Assembly (NCBI RefSeq): GCF_008119665.1 | Contig: NZ_CP043046.1 | Coordinates: forward strand, 4,898,001 to 4,962,000 | From: Pigmentiphaga aceris | GTDB lineage: Bacteria > Pseudomonadota > Gammaproteobacteria > Burkholderiales > Burkholderiaceae_B | Direction: 5' to 3' | DNA length: 64,000 bases | Shown here: positions 49,671 to 58,366 of the stretch, piece by piece | Position numbering within the stretch: position 1 is the stretch's first letter | Layout of the letters: the number at the start of each line of letters is the position of its first letter | Program-made: the position numbers and the translations under genes | Notes under the pieces: generated by a model | Databases searched by the model: none | The model's input: the letters and a program-made list of their open reading frames with translations, nothing else | Told to the model about the DNA's origin: nothing

Positions 49671-49781
49671 TCAGCGGAACTGCGTCAGCAAGACCGCCGC
49701 CACGATGCCGACAATGGCAAGCAGACTCATGACTTGCATCAAGGTCAGACCTGCCTGACGGCGTGGGGATCGATTCAACAT
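49671..49781 (-). CDS. 36-aa prepilin-like peptide, possible pilin remnant
   Basis: ATG 49781 to TGA 49671. The AAGGAG ribosome-binding site eight bases upstream is excellent. The peptide has a basic leader (MLNRSPRRQAG), then LTLMQVMSLLAIVGIVAAVL and a short TQFR end. This copies the layout of a type IV prepilin N-terminus (basic leader, Gly before the cleavage site, hydrophobic helix), but Gln stands at +5 where pilins have Glu, and no globular domain follows. It lies directly downstream of terC, where Ralstonia-type genomes carry pilin genes (from memory), so it may be a decayed pilin or a stand-alone micro-membrane protein. Confidence 0.6.
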   Translation of the reverse strand: MLNRSPRRQAGLTLMQVMSLLAIVGIVAAVLLTQFR

Positions 49782-49809
49782 AAGCAGACTCCTTCCTGGT
49801 GAACCAGCT

Positions 49810-50541
49810 TCAACCCTTGGCCAGGGCTTCGGCGCGCACCTTGCGGCGTGCGAGCACGCTACCCAGCACCACCACGAACACCGCGCCGAACACGGCAGCC
49901 GAGTAGTGGATGATGCTCAGGGTTTGCGGCGTCCAGTCAGGCTTATACAGGTTCTGCACGATGACCGGATCGGTCACCAGCATGCCGCCTGCAATCCAGC
50001 CCAGCAAACCACCACCCAGCGTGATCACGATCGGGAAGCGATCGATCAGCTTGAGCACGATCGCGCTGCCCCAGATGATGATCGGGATGCTGACCACCAG
50101 GCCGAAGATCACCAGACCAAGCTGGTGCTCCGGGTCGGCGTTCTGTGCTGCACCGGCGATCGCGATGACGTTGTCCAGGCTCATCACGAAGTCGGCGATG
50201 ATGATGGTCTTGACGGCGGCCCACAGGTTGGCGCTGCCTTCAATGTTGTCATGCGAATCGTTTTCCGGAATCAGCAGCTTGACGCCGATCCACAGCAGCA
50301 GGACTGCGCCCACCAGCTTCAGGAACGGAATCTGCAGCATGGTCACTGCAAACGAAATCAACACCACGCGCAAGATGATGGCGCCTGCGGTTCCCCACAG
50401 AATGCCCTTCACGCGCGTGTCTTTGGGCAGGTTGCGGCAAGCCAGGGCAATCACCACGGCATTGTCACCACCCAGCAAAATATCGATCAGAATGATCTGG
50501 AACACCGCGCCCCAGTGCATCCCTTCCAAGTATTCAAGCAT
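49810..50541 (-). CDS. TerC-family membrane protein (YjbE-type, probable metal exporter)
   Basis: 243 aa, about seven membrane helices. TerC motifs with acidic residues inside helices: IILIDILLGGDNAVVIALAC and IIIADFVMSLDNVIAIAGAA. Relatives export Mn2+ or protect against metal and alkaline stress, and some load metalloproteins during secretion; the specific metal is inferred. AGGAGGA precedes the ATG. The 162-nt leader between sucD and this gene holds a terminator/anti-terminator arrangement typical of riboswitch control, which supports a metal-responsive role. The 36-aa prepilin-like ORF follows. Confidence 0.92.
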   Translation of the reverse strand: MLEYLEGMHWGAVFQIILIDILLGGDNAVVIALACRNLPKDTRVKGILWGTAGAIILRVVLISFAVTMLQIPFLKLVGAVLLLWIGVKLLIPENDSHDNIEGSANLWAAVKTIIIADFVMSLDNVIAIAGAAQNADPEHQLGLVIFGLVVSIPIIIWGSAIVLKLIDRFPIVITLGGGLLGWIAGGMLVTDPVIVQNLYKPDWTPQTLSIIHYSAAVFGAVFVVVLGSVLARRKVRAEALAKG

Positions 50542-50563
50542 CCGGTCCTCCTGGACTTCGAAT

Positions 50564-50605
50564 TAAAAACCGCCGACCCGCTGTCTTGCGACGGCGGGCC
50601 GGCGG
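50564..50605 (-). terminator. Intrinsic terminator/attenuator just ahead of terC-family gene
   Basis: CCGCCGGCCCGC pairs with GCGGGTCGGCGG (12 bp with one G-U, loop about 12 nt) and runs into TTTTT on the minus strand. It can end sucCD transcription, and since terC starts 23 bp later it probably also works as an attenuator. Confidence 0.8.
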
Positions 50606-50695
50606 TATGGCACCGCCCCAACAGGCACGGTGGAGCAACGTAGCACGCTGCCCGAACGCCGGGAATTGGTGCTCCCCCCGCGGAAAGCACCAAAC
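50564..50695 (-). promoter_or_regulatory. Candidate yybP-ykoY (Mn2+) riboswitch leader of the terC-family gene
   Basis: The minus-strand leader begins just after sucD. It contains a hairpin TTGGTGCT/AGCACCAA (50693-50666) with GGGGGGAG in its loop, a GGGCGGTGCCATACCGCC hairpin whose 3' arm overlaps the 5' arm of the following terminator, and then the terminator. Only 22 bp separate the T-run from the terC start, too little for a separate promoter, so expression must pass the terminator. yybP-ykoY riboswitches commonly precede TerC genes; the match to their consensus loops is partial. Confidence 0.45.
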
Positions 50696-50703
50696 CCGGG
50701 TTA

Positions 50704-51585
50704 TTACATGACGGACTTCAGCAACTTGGCCAGTTCCGACGGGTTCTTGGTCGTGCGGATACCGCACGCTTCGAGCACGTCGAGCTTGGCTTGTGCGGTG
50801 TCATCACCACCAGCGATCAGCGCGCCGGCGTGGCCCATGCGCTTGCCTGCCGGTGCGGTAACGCCCGCGATGAAGCCAACCACCGGCTTCTTCATGTTGT
50901 CCTTGGCCCAACGTGCCGCGTCAACTTCGTCCGGGCCGCCGATTTCGCCGATCATGATGACGGCGTCGGTTTCCGGGTCATTGTTGAACAGTTCCAGCAC
51001 GTCTTTGTGCTTCAGACCGTTGATCGGATCGCCACCGATACCGACGGCGCTCGACTGGCCCAGGCCCAGTTCCGTGACTTGTGCCACGGCTTCATAGGTC
51101 AGGGTGCCCGAGCGGCTGACGATGCCGATGCGGCCCTTGCGGTGGATGTGACCGGGCATGATGCCGATCTTGATTTCGTCCGGCGTGATCAGGCCCGGGC
51201 AGTTCGGTCCCAGCAGCAGGGTCTTCGAACCGGCAGCGGCCATCTTGGCCTTCAGTTCGGCCATGTCACGGACCGGGATGCCTTCGGTAATGCAGATCAC
51301 CAGTTCCAGTTCGGCCTGGACGGCTTCCCAGATGGCGGCGGCAGCACCTGCCGGCGGCACGTAGATCACCGACACGGTGGCACCGGTTTCGACAGCGGCG
51401 TCTTTGACGCTGGCGAAAATCGGGATGCCTTCGAAATCTTCGCCGGCCTTCTTGGGGTTCACGCCAGCAACGAACGCAGCCTTGCCGTTCGCGTAATCAC
51501 GGCAGCCGCGGGTGTGGTACTGGCCCGTCTTGCCGGTGATGCCTTGGGTGATGACTTTGGTATCTTTGTTGATCAGAATCGACAT
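50704..51585 (-). CDS. sucD: Succinate-CoA ligase [ADP/GDP-forming] alpha subunit
   Basis: 293 aa. CoA-binding Rossmann N-domain (about 1-125: VITQGITGKTGQYHTRGCRD, FAGV-like FVAGVNPKKAGE) and ligase domain with the phosphohistidine loop GKRMGHAGALIAGGDDTA. LLGPNCPGLITPDEIKIGIM and SRSGTLTYEAVAQ are family-typical. With SucC it converts succinyl-CoA to succinate with formation of a nucleoside triphosphate in the TCA cycle. It follows sucC by 21 bp. Confidence 0.97.
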   Translation of the reverse strand: MSILINKDTKVITQGITGKTGQYHTRGCRDYANGKAAFVAGVNPKKAGEDFEGIPIFASVKDAAVETGATVSVIYVPPAGAAAAIWEAVQAELELVICITEGIPVRDMAELKAKMAAAGSKTLLLGPNCPGLITPDEIKIGIMPGHIHRKGRIGIVSRSGTLTYEAVAQVTELGLGQSSAVGIGGDPINGLKHKDVLELFNNDPETDAVIMIGEIGGPDEVDAARWAKDNMKKPVVGFIAGVTAPAGKRMGHAGALIAGGDDTAQAKLDVLEACGIRTTKNPSELAKLLKSVM

Positions 51586-51606
51586 GTAGCGAATTCCCGG
51601 TATCTA

Positions 51607-52779
51607 TTACTTGGCGGCAGCTGCGGCAGCGGCAACGACCTTGGTGGCCGCTTCGGCCATGCTGTCGGCGCTGATGATCGGCAGGCCCGATTTGGCCAGC
51701 AGCTCTTTGCCCAACGCTTCGTTGGTGCCCTTCATGCGGACCACCAGCGGCACCTTCAGGTCAACGGCGCGGCAAGCGGTGATCACGCCTTCGGCGATGA
51801 CGTCGCAGCGCATGATGCCGCCGAAGATGTTCACCAGGATCGCCTTGACGTCCGGGTTCTTCAACATGATCTTGAAGGCTTCCGTGACCTTCTCGGCGGT
51901 TGCACCGCCGCCCACGTCCAGGAAGTTGGCCGGCTCGCCGCCGAACAGCTTGATGGTGTCCATGGTGGCCATGGCCAGGCCTGCGCCGTTGACCAGGCAG
52001 CCGATGTTGCCTTCCAGCTGGATGTAGGCCAGGTCGAACTTGCTGGCTTCGATTTCAGCCGGATCTTCTTCGGCCAGGTCGCGGTAAGCAACGATGTCCG
52101 GGTGACGGAACAGCGCGTTCGGATCGAAGTTGAACTTGGCGTCCAGGGCGATGATGTCGCCGCTGCCGGTCAGGATCAGGGGATTGATTTCGGCCAGCGA
52201 AGCGTCGGTCTCTTGGTAGACCTGATACAGCTTCTTCAGTTGGTCGACGGCTTGCGGCACCGAAGCTTCCGGCACGCCAATACCGCGGATCAGGGTGGCT
52301 GCATCTTCGTCGGTCAGGCCGACGACCGGGTCAACGAAGACCTTCAGAAGCTTTTCCGGCGTGTTGTGCGCCACTTCTTCGATGTCCATGCCGCCTTCGC
52401 TCGACGCCATCACGCCGATCTTTTGCGTGGCGCGGTCGGTGACGATACCGATATACAGTTCTTTCTTGATGTCCGCGCCTTCTTCGATCAGCAGACGGCC
52501 AACTTTCTGGCCTTCCGGACCGGTCTGGTGCGTGATCAGTTGCATGCCAAGGATTTCATTGGCAAGCGTGCGCACTTCTTCGATCGAGCGGGCCAGCTTG
52601 ACGCCGCCGCCCTTGCCACGGCCACCGGCGTGGATCTGGGCCTTGACGACCCATACCGGGCCGCCAAGCTTTTCGGCTGCTTCAACGGCCTCATCGACCG
52701 AGAATGCGGGGAAGCCGCGCGGAACGGTAACGCCAAACTTCTTGAGAAGCTCTTTGCCCTGGTACTCGTGGATTTTCAT
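51607..52779 (-). CDS. sucC: Succinate-CoA ligase [ADP-forming] beta subunit
   Basis: 390 aa. ATP-grasp domain ([37 protein letters not shown], and [17 protein letters not shown]) and C-terminal ligase domain ([35 protein letters not shown]). It binds the nucleotide and succinate and works with SucD. It begins the sucCD operon, about 770 bp downstream of recX. Confidence 0.97.
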   Translation of the reverse strand: MKIHEYQGKELLKKFGVTVPRGFPAFSVDEAVEAAEKLGGPVWVVKAQIHAGGRGKGGGVKLARSIEEVRTLANEILGMQLITHQTGPEGQKVGRLLIEEGADIKKELYIGIVTDRATQKIGVMASSEGGMDIEEVAHNTPEKLLKVFVDPVVGLTDEDAATLIRGIGVPEASVPQAVDQLKKLYQVYQETDASLAEINPLILTGSGDIIALDAKFNFDPNALFRHPDIVAYRDLAEEDPAEIEASKFDLAYIQLEGNIGCLVNGAGLAMATMDTIKLFGGEPANFLDVGGGATAEKVTEAFKIMLKNPDVKAILVNIFGGIMRCDVIAEGVITACRAVDLKVPLVVRMKGTNEALGKELLAKSGLPIISADSMAEAATKVVAAAAAAAK

Positions 52780-53546
52780 GCGGAGCCTTCGCTGTCAGGG
52801 GAATGCGGTGAAAAAGCCGCTACGATCGGCCAGATGTCCGGCAGACCCCGCCGCATTGCGCCAGGCAGGCGAAACACGTCGGGACGTAACGACAAACGGG
52901 GATGCCGGGGATGCACTAGGCGAACCGGCGACTGAGAAGAAAACGGGATTTTTTGCAAGGATGCCGGGCTGCTTCGACACGACCGGTTCCTGCCGCCAGA
53001 TCGACACGCGCACGCCAGGGGCCAGCGCAGGGCGGCCATTGGAAAGCGGAGCAGACAGGAAGGTCGAGGAGCGGACCATGAAGAAAAATCTTGAGCCTGA
53101 AAGAAACGCGGCGCGAAGGCCGGTCCATATGCCAAGGAAGTCAGTACACCGGTAAACGTGATACACGTTGACACAGAACGACCTAGTAAAAACCCTGAAA
53201 ACATCTTGGTGCAGTGCCGCAACAGTTTCAGGGTGAATCAGGTCGATCAGTGACATCCGTACGCTTGCGAGCGGGTGCCATGCACCGCTTGGACAGGTGT
53301 CCGGCGCAAGAAAAAGCCACTGATCAAGCTGCGACCAACGTCTTCGTATTCCTGTCCGGGCCTTGTCTGTGCCTTATAAGCCTCGGGTTGGAGTGTTATC
53401 CGAGTCTTATATATGACACTGCGGGCCGACGACCTTCTCGCATGGGCGAAAAATCCCGAAGAGTATAACGCACCGCCCGCATTGCTACCTGGTTACCCCT
53501 AGGCCAAGACTGCCATGCAGGCGTCATCTTGACGTGCTGACACGCG
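52780..53546. other. 767-bp gene-poor gap between sucC and recX
   Basis: No ORF on either strand looks like a protein; the longer ones are Arg/Ser/Pro-rich antisense frames. The gap must hold the sucCD promoter on the minus strand, but no convincing -35/-10 pair was picked out. A terminator-like hairpin (53188-53233, minus strand) divides it. A 25-codon plus-strand ORF at 53078-53155 has a GAGGAG site upstream but no other support. A small RNA is possible and cannot be judged from sequence alone. Confidence 0.6.
53188..53233 (-). terminator. Terminator-like hairpin between recX and sucC
   Basis: On the minus strand CCCTGAAAC and GTTTTCAGGG form a stem (one bulged base) around a 22-nt loop and are followed by TTTTTA. 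It would end leftward transcription coming from recA-recX, about 310 bp past recX. Confidence 0.5.
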
Positions 53547-54479
53547 TCAGTTTTCGTCCTCGCCACCGCCCAGAACCCGCCGGATGACATCTTGCGAAAA
53601 CCCTCGCGCGGCAAGAAACCGGGCCTGCTTGGCCCAGGTTTCGCGATCGGGAGGCACGGCACCGAAGCGCTTGCTCCAGACCGTCTGGGCACGCACGAAT
53701 TCCGACGCCTGGAGTTCAGGTTTGACGGCCGCAATCTCGGCCTGGTCGATCCCGTGCTGACGCAGCTCCTGGATGATGCGTGAGGTTCCCTGGCGGGAAG
53801 CACGCCGGTGCACCACGCTTTGCACGAAGCGCGAAGTGGACATCCACCCTTCCCGCGTGAGCGCATCCAGCACCGCTTCGATTTCATCGCGATCATCGGA
53901 CCATCGCCCCAGCTTGCGGGCGAGCTCGAAGCGGCTGTGTTCACGGCGCGACAGGTAATCGGCCGCACGCATTTTCAGCGACGGACCATCGGGGCGCGTG
54001 GGTTTTTTAAGGACAGGCTGCTGGCTTGAGCGGGTGAAGCCATCGATCACGACGGGTTCAGGCTGTGGCAAACCGCGTTTGCGTGCCTTTTGCTCGCTGG
54101 AACGACTGAAGCCGCCATTGTCGGCGGCCTGAGACGATTGCTTGCGAGCACTGGAGCCGAAACTGCCGCTGGATTTTCTTTCCGATGGGGCATCGGAGTC
54201 CCGACGGGACGCCTGGCTGGATGTTCCGAACGATGTTCCAGCGGACTTTCCGAATGAAGCCCCAGCCCCCCCTACAGGCGACGCTCCACCAGACCCCTGA
54301 TTGGACGTTCGGGCAAAAGCTCGCGCAGGTGTCTGCGTTCGCCCAGCTGTCTGACCAGATTCCTGACCGGAAGTCCGGCCAAGAATCTGTTCGAACGGCT
54401 CGTCGTCGTCCTCATCCTCGTAAATGCGACGACCGGGCGCGGACGGCCAACCCGGACGGGCAGGCCGTTCGCCGCTCAC
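53547..54479 (-). CDS. recX: RecX regulatory protein with a long disordered N-terminal extension
   Basis: 310 aa, about twice the usual RecX length of 150-160. The RecX three-helix repeats occupy about 166-306 ([26 protein letters not shown]-type segment [31 protein letters not shown], and [16 protein letters not shown]). Residues 1-165 are low-complexity Ser/Gly/Arg/Gln with an acidic EDEDDDE patch near 21-27. The gene overlaps recA by 4 nt, and the frame contains no internal stop, so the extension appears to be translated. RecX binds RecA filaments and limits strand exchange. A shorter product from ATG 53972 (MRAADYL) is conceivable. Confidence 0.92.
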   Translation of the reverse strand: MSGERPARPGWPSAPGRRIYEDEDDDEPFEQILGRTSGQESGQTAGRTQTPARAFARTSNQGSGGASPVGGAGASFGKSAGTSFGTSSQASRRDSDAPSERKSSGSFGSSARKQSSQAADNGGFSRSSEQKARKRGLPQPEPVVIDGFTRSSQQPVLKKPTRPDGPSLKMRAADYLSRREHSRFELARKLGRWSDDRDEIEAVLDALTREGWMSTSRFVQSVVHRRASRQGTSRIIQELRQHGIDQAEIAAVKPELQASEFVRAQTVWSKRFGAVPPDRETWAKQARFLAARGFSQDVIRRVLGGGEDEN

Positions 54480-55561
54480 TCTGCCGTGCCTTCGGCAGCG
54501 ACGGCCTTGCCGGCAGCGCGCGCTGCCACACCGAGCTGTTCACGCACACGGTTTTCGATCTCGTAGGCCATGGCGGTGCGATCCTTCAGGAATTCGCGCG
54601 CATTGTCCTTGCCTTGTCCGATGCGTTCGCCGTTGTAACTGAACCAGGCACCCGACTTTTCAACGATGCCGGCTGTCACGCCCAGGTCGATGATTTCGCC
54701 TTCGCGCGAGATGCCCGCGCCGTACATGATGTCGAATTCGGCACTCTTGAACGGCGGCGAGACCTTGTTCTTGACGACCTTGACGCGGGTTTCGTTACCC
54801 ACGACCTCATCGCCCTTCTTGATCGAACCGGTACGACGGATGTCCAGGCGAACCGATGCGTAGAACTTCAGTGCGTTGCCGCCCGTGGTGGTTTCGGGGT
54901 TGCCGAACATCACGCCGATCTTCATCCGGATCTGGTTGATGAAGATGACCATGCAGTTGGTACGCTTGATGGTGGCGGTCAGCTTGCGCAGAGCCTGGCT
55001 CATCAGACGGGCTTGCAGGCCCGGCAGCGAGTCACCCATTTCGCCTTCGATTTCAGCCTTCGGTGTGAGCGCGGCAACCGAGTCGATCACGATCAGGTCG
55101 ACCGAGCCCGAGCGCACCAGCGCGTCGGTGATTTCAAGCGCCTGCTCACCCGTGTCCGGCTGCGAGATCAGCAGGTCGGTCAGGTTCACGCCCAGCTTCG
55201 ATGCATACGACACGTCGAGTGCGTGCTCGGCGTCGATGAAGGCGCAGGTACCGCCGAGCTTCTGCATTTCGGCGATGACTTGCAGCGTGAGCGTGGTCTT
55301 GCCCGAGGATTCCGGGCCGTAGATTTCGATCACACGGCCGCGCGGCAGGCCGCCGACGCCCAGTGCGATGTCCAGGCCCAGCGAGCCGGTGGACACGACC
55401 TGGATGTCATGTTCGACTTCGTTGTCGCCGTAGCGCATGACCGAACCCTTGCCGAACTGCTTCTCGATCTGGGCGAGCGCGGCGGCAAGCGCCTTGGATT
55501 TCTCTGCCGTGGCCGCGGCTGCAGCGGCGGCAGCTGCCTTGGAGGCCTTGGTGTCTTCCAT
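54476..55561 (-). CDS. recA: Recombinase RecA
   Basis: 361 aa. Ala-rich start ([20 protein letters not shown]), then [14 protein letters not shown], Walker [18 protein letters not shown], Walker [13 protein letters not shown]1 region [20 protein letters not shown] and L2 [13 protein letters not shown]. RecA forms filaments on single-stranded DNA, carries out homologous pairing and triggers LexA cleavage. The N-terminal poly-Ala run is longer than in E. coli. It heads recA-recX behind a promoter covered by a LexA box. Confidence 0.98.
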   Translation of the reverse strand: MEDTKASKAAAAAAAAATAEKSKALAAALAQIEKQFGKGSVMRYGDNEVEHDIQVVSTGSLGLDIALGVGGLPRGRVIEIYGPESSGKTTLTLQVIAEMQKLGGTCAFIDAEHALDVSYASKLGVNLTDLLISQPDTGEQALEITDALVRSGSVDLIVIDSVAALTPKAEIEGEMGDSLPGLQARLMSQALRKLTATIKRTNCMVIFINQIRMKIGVMFGNPETTTGGNALKFYASVRLDIRRTGSIKKGDEVVGNETRVKVVKNKVSPPFKSAEFDIMYGAGISREGEIIDLGVTAGIVEKSGAWFSYNGERIGQGKDNAREFLKDRTAMAYEIENRVREQLGVAARAAGKAVAAEGTAE

Positions 55562-55712
55562 GTATCGTCCTTTGAGATGTCGGGCTGTTCAGCCCAAGGG
55601 TTCAGTCTGGATTTCGGTCAAGCCGTACGGTGTGCTTGCGGATGACCAGGCCAACTACCTGGTTCTGCCAACAAGACATCTGCGTCGGGCCCGAATTATG
55701 TCATCGGCCACC

Positions 55713-55741
55713 ACTGTATAAAAAAACAGTGTGGATAGCAA
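55713..55741 (-). promoter_or_regulatory. recA promoter with overlapping LexA (SOS) box
   Basis: CTGT-N8-ACAG at 55714-55729 is a full LexA box (flanked by A/T as ACTGTATAAAAAAACAGT). On the minus strand TTGCTA (55741-55736), a 17-bp spacer and TACAGT (55718-55713) form a sigma-70 promoter, so LexA would cover the -10 and spacer. The recA start lies about 150 bp downstream. Confidence 0.85.
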
Positions 55742-55832
55742 GGTCCTGGTGGGATCTGCACCACAAGGAACCGGTCTACCCCAGGTACGGCCCGTATAGC
55801 CAGTCTCAAGTCCCCCTCGTACAATTCGTACC

Positions 55833-56513
55833 ATGCGCATACTTATCGCCGAAGATGACAGCATTCTTGCCGACGGACTGTCGCGTTCGTTGCGTCAGAA
55901 CGGCTATGCGGTTGACGCCGTCCATGACGGGGCGTCTGCCGATGCGGCACTCGCTGCCCAGCCCTTTGACCTGCTGATACTGGATATCGGCCTGCCCAAA
56001 CTCAGTGGGCTGGAAGTGTTGCGGCGCATGCGCGCTCGCAATTCGCACATGCCAGTACTGATATTGACGGCGGCCGACAGCATCGAGCAACGGGTCAAAG
56101 GCCTGGACCTGGGTGCCGACGATTACATGGCGAAACCTTTTGCCCTGTCCGAACTGGAAGCCCGCGTGCGCGCGCTGACCCGACGGGGCGCAGGCGGCGG
56201 TCCTGCCGTATTGCGACACGGTCGTCTGTCTTTCGATCAGGTCGGCCGGGTCGTCACCGTGGATGAACAGGCGGTGGAACTATCGGCGCGCGAAGTCAGC
56301 CTGCTGGAAATCCTGTTGCAGCGCAGTGGCCGCATGGTCAGCAAGAAACAATTGGTCGATCACTTATGCGAATGGGGCGAGGAAGTCAGCACCAATGCCA
56401 TTGAGGTTTATGTACATCGCCTGCGCAAGAAGCTGGAGCCCGGCGTGAAAATCGCCACTGTGCGTGGACTGGGTTATTGCCTGGAACGCGATACCACCCA
56501 GGCCAGCGCATAA
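55833..56513 (+). CDS. OmpR/PhoB-family response regulator (TctD-like)
   Basis: 226 aa. Receiver domain 1-115 with E8-D9-D10, phospho-acceptor Asp in LLILDIGLPKLSG, Thr in LILTAAD and Lys in YMAKPFALSEL; winged-helix output about 125-220 with ELSAREVSLLEILLQRSGRM and NAIEVYVHRLRKKLEPGVKI then TVRGLGYCL. The sequence is closest to the TctD/QseB-type group. With the kinase gene 140 bp downstream it should form a two-component system; the next gene is an MHS-family transporter, its most likely target (inference). Confidence 0.92.
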   Translation: MRILIAEDDSILADGLSRSLRQNGYAVDAVHDGASADAALAAQPFDLLILDIGLPKLSGLEVLRRMRARNSHMPVLILTAADSIEQRVKGLDLGADDYMAKPFALSELEARVRALTRRGAGGGPAVLRHGRLSFDQVGRVVTVDEQAVELSAREVSLLEILLQRSGRMVSKKQLVDHLCEWGEEVSTNAIEVYVHRLRKKLEPGVKIATVRGLGYCLERDTTQASA

Positions 56514-56653
56514 AAAGCGGGTCGTGCGCCCGCTTTAGGCACCCCAGCCTTTTGACCAAGGCCTGGCCCCGCCTCCGTTCTGCCGTTTTCGCTCTCCCCA
56601 GCCCCGCCTTATACCGCTGCGCGCCCTTTCCGCCCAACCTAGTCTGCTGAACC

Positions 56654-58210
56654 TTGCCTGTTGAACTCCTCCCGCTGATTTTGCCCCCCGCGCCACCGCA
56701 CGGGTCCAACCCGCACGGGCCTACCCACTTGGGCGGGGAACTCAATCAGGAGGCGCTCGCCGCGTTGCGGCAAGGCTCGGTCGGCCCGACCTTCGAGCCG
56801 CCGCAGCGCTCGCTGTTCGGCGAAATCCTGGATTGGATGCTGGCACCGCTGTTCCTGCTGTGGCCCATGAGCGTGGCGATCACCTATGTGGTGGCGCAAG
56901 CCATTGCCAACGCGCCGTATGACCGTGGCCTGGCCAACAACGTGCTGGTTCTGGCGCAGCAGGTGCGCCAGGTCGATGGTCGCGCCAGCCTGCGCTTGCC
57001 CCTGCCCGCCACCGACATGCTGCGTGCCGACGCCACCGACAGCGTGTTCTATCTGGTACTGGGCAGTCGGGGTGAACACCTTGGCGGGGATCGCGAACTG
57101 CCCTTGCCGCCTGAGCTTGAACCGCCATTGCCAGGCGTGATCCAGTATCGCGACGATGTGCTGCGCGGTTTTGGTATCCGCATCGCCTATACCTGGGTGG
57201 ACTTGCGCGGTACGGATGGCGCACAACCCGCCTTGGTCCAAGTGGCCGAAACCCTGGAAAAACGCGCCCAGCTTGCCAACGAGATCATCAAGGGCGTGAT
57301 CATCCCGCAGTTCATCGTGCTGCCGGTGGCGGTGCTGCTGGTGTGGTTCGGGCTGTCACGCGGCATTGCCCCGCTCAATGCCTTGCAGGCGCGATTGCGC
57401 GCGCGCCGCCCGGACGACCTGTCGCCGATCAACGAGCGCGAAGCCCCCCAGGAAATCGCCCCGCTGGTTGCCGCCATGAACGATCTGCTGGCGCGCCAGG
57501 CGGCCAACGTCCAGGCACAGCGCCGGTTTGTGGCCGACGCTGCGCACCAGATGAAAACCCCGCTGGCGGGTTTGCGCACCCAGGCCGAACTGGCGCTGCG
57601 CAATGCCAGCCCCGAAGACATGCAAGCCAGCCTGCGCCAACTGATCACCAGTTCGGAACGCACCACCCGCTTGGTGAACCAGCTGCTGGCCTTGGCCCGC
57701 GCAGAAGATCCCGGCCGCAGCCGCGCTGGTTTCGTTGATGTCGATATGCAAGGCATTGCGCGCGATCAGACGCTCAACTGGGTGGCCGAAGCCATGAACC
57801 GGCAGATCGATCTGGGCCTGGAAAGTGACGAGACACCCTTGCAGGTCGAAGGCAATCCCCTGCTGCTGGCAGAACTGCTGAACAACCTGATCGACAACGC
57901 GCTGCGCTACACCCCCGCCGGCGGGACGGTCACGGTTCGTCTATATGGGGAAGGCGATCAGGTCGTCCTGGAAGTCGACGACTCAGGCCCTGGCATCCCC
58001 GAAAGCGAACGGCTGCGGGTGTTCGACCGCTTCTACCGGATTCTGGGCACGACAGCCGACGGCAGCGGCCTGGGCCTGGCCATCGTGCGCGAAATCGCCC
58101 TGCGACACGGCGGAAGCGTGACGATTGCGGGAAACTCCCAAGAACCGCAGTCGAACCAGCCGGGAACCCGCATGATCACTCGCTTTCCGCGCTTTTTGCC
58201 CTCGGCCTGA
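56654..58210 (+). CDS. Two-component sensor histidine kinase (TctE-like, 2CSK_N-type sensor)
   Basis: 518 aa from the first in-frame start, TTG 56654, just after an in-frame stop; no clear ribosome-binding site is seen and the true start could be at a later GTG/TTG. A Pro-rich cytoplasmic start of about 50 residues precedes TM1 (about 60-85); the periplasmic sensor (about 86-210) with ANNVLVLAQQVR fits the 2CSK_N class; TM2 about 211-235. HisKA with His298 in RRFVADAAHQMKTPLAGL, HATPase_c with LLNNLIDNALRYTP, DDSGPGIPESER and GSGLGLAIVREIALRHGG. Partner of the regulator upstream. Relatives sense tricarboxylates. Confidence 0.9.
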   Translation: MPVELLPLILPPAPPHGSNPHGPTHLGGELNQEALAALRQGSVGPTFEPPQRSLFGEILDWMLAPLFLLWPMSVAITYVVAQAIANAPYDRGLANNVLVLAQQVRQVDGRASLRLPLPATDMLRADATDSVFYLVLGSRGEHLGGDRELPLPPELEPPLPGVIQYRDDVLRGFGIRIAYTWVDLRGTDGAQPALVQVAETLEKRAQLANEIIKGVIIPQFIVLPVAVLLVWFGLSRGIAPLNALQARLRARRPDDLSPINEREAPQEIAPLVAAMNDLLARQAANVQAQRRFVADAAHQMKTPLAGLRTQAELALRNASPEDMQASLRQLITSSERTTRLVNQLLALARAEDPGRSRAGFVDVDMQGIARDQTLNWVAEAMNRQIDLGLESDETPLQVEGNPLLLAELLNNLIDNALRYTPAGGTVTVRLYGEGDQVVLEVDDSGPGIPESERLRVFDRFYRILGTTADGSGLGLAIVREIALRHGGSVTIAGNSQEPQSNQPGTRMITRFPRFLPSA

Positions 58211-58366
58211 AACGGCCTGACAGCCGCGTTCAGCATTTCGTAAGCACATCGTCAGTATCGAGTCAGACACCCTTCCTACTCTGTCTTCAGTCTGGCCCTG
58301 CCGGGTCGGGAAGGCTCCGCAATTCCAACACTATCAAGCGGAATCGAATCCAGGGAGATGGATGTC

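Noticed and set aside
50791..52935. 714-aa plus-strand ORF
   Set aside because: It is antisense to sucD and sucC, which are unmistakable on the other strand, and shows no domain of its own.
53078..53155. 25-codon plus-strand ORF with a GAGGAG site upstream
   Set aside because: Too short and charged, with no membrane segment, no neighbour and no terminator; the upstream site alone is weak evidence.
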